Below the pieces are notes generated by a model. It did no database searches and was not told where the DNA came from. It saw only the letters and a list, made by a program, of their open reading frames with translations. Source: Actinomycetes bacterium (GTDB lineage: Bacteria > Actinomycetota > Actinomycetes > JAJYSQ01). From it: a stretch of DNA of 8,110 bases. The stretch is taken from NCBI GenBank assembly GCA_021793495.1, contig JAJYSQ010000051.1, positions 1 to 8,110 on the forward strand, written 5' to 3'. Shown here in pieces: positions 5,015 through 8,110 of the stretch. The position numbers were made by a program, and so were the translations under genes. How positions within the stretch are numbered: position 1 is the first letter of the stretch; every line of letters begins with the position of its first letter.

Positions 5015-6655
5015 ATGGCCCAACTACCCGGCCCGGGGACTCACGAGCTCGCCGGCAGCTCGGCACTGGCCCGGCCAGGGGCCGAACCCGCCGGCCCGGT
5101 CGCTGCCGACCAGCCCGTCGAGGTCACCGTCGTGCTGCGACCACGACCGGATGCCACGGGAAGCACAGCGAGCCTGCTGGGCCAGATCACCGGTCCTCGG
5201 GTCGGGCAGGCACGAGCGATGAGCCGACAGGAGCTGGTGGCGGTCCGCGGCGCGGACCCCCACGACGTCGACCGGGTGCGCCAGTTCGCCGAGCAGACCG
5301 GGCTGACGGTGGTCGCGGAGGATCCGAGCAGCCGACGGGTCGTGCTGGCCGGCTCCGCACGGCAGATGGGCAGCGCCTGGGGCGTCACGCTCACCGAGTA
5401 CACCCACCCCGAGGGGTCGTTCCGTTCGCACGACGGGCCGGTCCGCCTTCCGGAGGAGCTGGCCGAGGCGGTGGTGGCCGTGCTCGGACTGGACACCCGT
5501 CCGATCGCCCGGCCGAGGCTGCGCCGATCGGCTACCACACCGACCCAGTCATACCTGCCGACCCAGGTGGCCCAGGCGTACGGCTACCCGCCGGTGCACG
5601 ACGTCACCCCGCCCCCGGGTCAGGGTTGGTGCCTGGGGGTGCTCGAGCTCGGTGGCGGATGGGTCGCGGCCGACCTGCAGACCTACTTCGCGGGACTCGG
5701 CCTGGTGACCCCCGAGGTTCGTACGGTGAGCGTCGACGGGGCGACCAGCGACCCGACCGGCACGCCCGATGGCCCGGACGCCGAGGTGATGCTCGACCTG
5801 GAGGTAGCCGGGGCGTGCGCTCCAGGAGCCCTGCTGGTCATGTATGTCGCCCCGAACACCGACCGCGGGTTCGTCGACGCGATCGCGGCGGCGGTGGCGG
5901 ACGCGACCAACGACCCGGCCGTGCTGTCGATCAGCTGGGGCGGTCCGGAGGAGTCCTGGACCGCCTCCGCCCGGGCCGCGATGGAAGGGGCGCTCACCGA
6001 CGCGGCACTGGCCGGGGTGAGCGTCACGGTGGCCGCTGGGGACCACGGGTCCAGCGACGGGGTGGGTGACGGTCTGGCGCACGTCGACTACCCCGCGGCC
6101 AGCCCGTACGTCCTGGCGTGCGGGGGGACCCGGCTGACAGCCCGTGGCACCCAGGTGCTCGCCGAGACGGTGTGGAACGACCTGCCCGGCGGCGGCGCGA
6201 CCGGCGGCGGGGTGAGCGCGGTGTTCCCGGTCCCGGCGTGGCAGTCCGCAGCGGGCGTGGACCCGGTCTCGGCCAACCCCGGGCACGGAGGCGGCCGCGG
6301 GGTGCCCGACGTGGCCGGGAACGCCGATCCGGACACCGGCTACCAGGTACGGGTGGACGGTACCGACCTGGTGCTGGGCGGCACGAGCGCGGTGGCCCCG
6401 CTGGTGGGGTCGCTGCTGCTGATCGCGGCCGCCACGGCTGGGCACCGGCTGGGGCTGGTCAACCCCACGGCGTACGCCGCCGGGGGGCAGGACTTTCGCG
6501 ACGTCACTGTCGGCGGCAACGGCGCCTACCAGGCAGGGCCCGGATGGGACGCGTGTACCGGATGGGGTAGTCCTCGGGCGGGCGAGCTGATCGCCCGGGC
6601 CACGGCACCGGCACCCGGTTCAGCCGGCGCTGGTCGCGGCGGCCGGGGTTCGTGA
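5015..6655 (+). CDS. Kumamolisin-like serine-carboxyl peptidase (sedolisin, S53 family)
   Basis: This 546-residue proenzyme is close to the length of kumamolisin. Residues about 30-175 form the activation prodomain, which includes FAEQTGLTVV and GSFRSHDGPVRLP and ends near VLGLDTRPIARP. Cleavage is expected around residues 172-180. The catalytic domain follows, with E257 and D261 in PDAEVMLDLEVAG, oxyanion aspartate D343 in AAGDHGSSDG and nucleophile S458 in GGTSAVAP. A C-terminal calcium site is indicated by D496-V497 and by G508, G510 and D512 in GPGWD. All match Glu78, Asp82, Asp164 and Ser278 of kumamolisin as I recall that sequence, and the similarity runs over the whole length. Members are endopeptidases with acidic optima that mature autocatalytically. 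As in kumamolisin, no signal peptide is visible, so the export route is unclear. The last residues (APAPGSAGAGRGGRGS) are low complexity. The gene diverges from the dynamin-like gene and overlaps the convergent acyltransferase gene by 36 bp. Confidence 0.94.
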   Translation: MAQLPGPGTHELAGSSALARPGAEPAGPVAADQPVEVTVVLRPRPDATGSTASLLGQITGPRVGQARAMSRQELVAVRGADPHDVDRVRQFAEQTGLTVVAEDPSSRRVVLAGSARQMGSAWGVTLTEYTHPEGSFRSHDGPVRLPEELAEAVVAVLGLDTRPIARPRLRRSATTPTQSYLPTQVAQAYGYPPVHDVTPPPGQGWCLGVLELGGGWVAADLQTYFAGLGLVTPEVRTVSVDGATSDPTGTPDGPDAEVMLDLEVAGACAPGALLVMYVAPNTDRGFVDAIAAAVADATNDPAVLSISWGGPEESWTASARAAMEGALTDAALAGVSVTVAAGDHGSSDGVGDGLAHVDYPAASPYVLACGGTRLTARGTQVLAETVWNDLPGGGATGGGVSAVFPVPAWQSAAGVDPVSANPGHGGGRGVPDVAGNADPDTGYQVRVDGTDLVLGGTSAVAPLVGSLLLIAAATAGHRLGLVNPTAYAAGGQDFRDVTVGGNGAYQAGPGWDACTGWGSPRAGELIARATAPAPGSAGAGRGGRGS

Positions 6656-8110
6656 GGCGATCGTCGCCACCACCAGTCGGGCGTATGCCTGCGCCCCCAC
6701 CGGCGTCAGGTGCACCCCGTCGCTGGAGAAGTACTCCGGGTGCCCGCCGGAGGCCCGGTACCAGTTGACCATCACGGCGTTGGGGTACTGCGGCACCCAG
6801 GCCGCCAGCTCCCGGTCGTTGAGCTGCTCCCACGGTCGGGGCACCCGGTCGTTGACCACGACGACCAGCCGGCGGCTGCTCAAGGCACTCATCAGCGCGG
6901 TGAACATGTGCCGGCTGATCACCCCGTTCGTCCCGGTGTGGACCACCACCACGGGAGCGAGCTGGCTGGCGGTGGCGTACGTCCGGACCACCTCTTCCAG
7001 GGTCCAGGGCTGGCGCCCGACCTCCGCGTTGATCCCGACCGTGCCGAGCATCTTCTGCAGGTACGGAGCCGCATCGATCATCACCGAGTCGCCGAAGGCG
7101 CTGACCGGCCCGTACCGCCCGCCCGCTGACGGGGTGGTCGAGACCCCCGGCGTCGCGGAGGGAGCACCGGTTGGTGCGGCCGTCCGCACGGGATCGGGGG
7201 GGGAGCCGGTCGTGCGGGGGACCGGTCGCCGCTGGGGATCGAACGAGAAGGGTGGGGTCGAGGACGAGGGCAGCGAGGTGGCCGAGGGCAGCGGCACGAT
7301 CACCGACGTGGCAGCGCTGGCGACCGCGGCGGAGTGCGCCGGGGCGGTGGCCAGCAGAACGGCCGCCGTGCCGGTCAGCACGCCGGCCGCCGAGGCGCTG
7401 GCCACTGCACGAAGCCGGAGCCAGGTTCCGGTACGTCCGCTGGCGGCCCGGAATGCCCGCCAGGCCCGTCCCAGGGCGCCACGCTGCACCGGCAGCTCCC
7501 ACCAGCGGTAGGACGCCTCGGCGATGGCCAGCGTCAGCGCCAGGCGCAGGGCCAGGTCGTCCGCACCGCCGAACGGTACGTCCAGCCCGGGTCGGGTCAG
7601 CATGAAGATCGGCCAGTGCCAGAGGTAGATCCCGTAGGACCGCAGCCCGATCCAGCGCAGCGGCGCGACACCGAGCACCCGACCCAGTCGGGCCCCCGGA
7701 TGCACCAGGACCGCGATGCCGACCGCGGTGATCAGGGAGAACACCAGGAAGCCGCCTCGGTACAAGCCGGTGGTGAACGCGTCGAGACGCACGTAGCAGC
7801 CGATGATCGCCAGCACGGCCATCGCGCCGACGGTGTCCAGCGTGCGCCGGACACCGGTGCTGACCCGGGAGCTCAGCCGGGCTGGTGACCAGACCACTGC
7901 CAGCGCAGCGCCCACCAGCAGTCCGAAGGCGTGGGTCTCGGTCCCGTAGTACCCCAGTGACGGGTCGTTGGGCACCGGGAAGCTGCCGCGCACCGAGAGC
8001 ACCGCCAGGCCCACCATGGACGCGCAGGCGCCACCGAGGGAGCCCCAGAACAGCAGCCGCAACCGGGTTCGGCGCACCCCGGCGGCCGAGGTTGCTCGGG
8101 GACGGAACGG
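6620..8110 (-). CDS. Acyltransferase-3 / SGNH domain protein (5' end outside window)
   Basis: The frame is open from the right edge to a TGA at 6620-6622 and gives 496 residues. There is a GTG at 8077, but the frame continues upstream of it to the edge and the acyltransferase N-terminal half is missing, so the gene is cut by the window. Numbering from 8077, residues 1-200 are several membrane helices of the acyltransferase-3 fold, with YYGTETHAFGLLVGAALA at 43-60, SYGIYLWHWPIFML at 147-160 and a closing YRWWELPVQ at 190-198. A further helix (about 223-246) is followed by a Pro/Ser/Thr-rich linker (about 255-320). A C-terminal SGNH domain follows, with GDS at 329-331, TGTNG at 381-385 and the catalytic pair D453/H456 in DGVHL. 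In OatA/OafA-like enzymes the membrane part moves acyl groups across the membrane and the SGNH domain transfers them to peptidoglycan or other surface glycans. The actual acceptor is unknown. The coding strand has a run of eight C in the linker. Confidence 0.9.
   Translation of the reverse strand, partial: PFRPRATSAAGVRRTRLRLLFWGSLGGACASMVGLAVLSVRGSFPVPNDPSLGYYGTETHAFGLLVGAALAVVWSPARLSSRVSTGVRRTLDTVGAMAVLAIIGCYVRLDAFTTGLYRGGFLVFSLITAVGIAVLVHPGARLGRVLGVAPLRWIGLRSYGIYLWHWPIFMLTRPGLDVPFGGADDLALRLALTLAIAEASYRWWELPVQRGALGRAWRAFRAASGRTGTWLRLRAVASASAAGVLTGTAAVLLATAPAHSAAVASAATSVIVPLPSATSLPSSSTPPFSFDPQRRPVPRTTGSPPDPVRTAAPTGAPSATPGVSTTPSAGGRYGPVSAFGDSVMIDAAPYLQKMLGTVGINAEVGRQPWTLEEVVRTYATASQLAPVVVVHTGTNGVISRHMFTALMSALSSRRLVVVVNDRVPRPWEQLNDRELAAWVPQYPNAVMVNWYRASGGHPEYFSSDGVHLTPVGAQAYARLVVATIASRTPAAATSAG

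Noticed and set aside
6504..7502. 332-codon minus-strand open frame across the protease/acyltransferase boundary
   Set aside because: Shadow frame of the SGNH-domain gene and antisense to the protease; Gly/Arg-rich with no motif.
6620..8077. GTG at 8077 as the true start of the acyltransferase gene
   Set aside because: The frame stays open to the window edge and the domain begins in mid-fold, so the N-terminal half must lie beyond 8110.

Overview
This window is high-GC DNA (by eye near 70 % G+C). Its gene content points to an actinobacterium: a principal-type sigma factor tail, a dynamin-like GTPase, a kumamolisin-type protease, an acyltransferase-SGNH protein and strong purine-rich Shine-Dalgarno sites. 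The genus cannot be fixed from the sequence.

Layout. (1) 1-98, +: the last 31 residues of a sigma-70 family factor. (2) 182-739, +: a NUDIX hydrolase with an in-frame triple 15-bp repeat. (3) 729-2006, -: a complete enolase with all catalytic residues but several altered loops, probably a second, non-housekeeping enolase. (4) 2263-2901, +: a 212-residue membrane protein that reads as the first half of a HyfC/NuoH-type subunit joined to a HyfB/NuoL-type C-terminal tail. (5) 2837-4738, -: a dynamin-like GTPase. (6) 5015-6655, +: a kumamolisin-like S53 (sedolisin) peptidase with an N-terminal prodomain. (7) 6620-8110, -: the C-terminal part of an acyltransferase-3/SGNH protein that runs off the right edge.

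From the NUDIX gene onward the strands alternate (+ - + - + -). Each of these genes is therefore probably its own transcription unit. The three convergent pairs overlap antisense at their 3' ends by 11, 65 and 36 bp. The two divergent gaps (2007-2262 and about 4757-5014) are the only sizeable non-coding stretches. The second gap is unusually rich in dyad symmetry and also carries a 15-bp tandem duplication.

No shared pathway is evident. The genes cover nucleotide clean-up (NUDIX), glycolysis (enolase), a remnant or derivative of a membrane hydrogenase/complex I-like module, membrane remodelling (dynamin-like), acid proteolysis (kumamolisin-like) and cell-surface O-acylation. The most unusual item is the HyfC-HyfB chimera, whose junction coincides with an 11-bp direct repeat. 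I see no tRNA, rRNA, CRISPR array, insertion sequence or phage gene.
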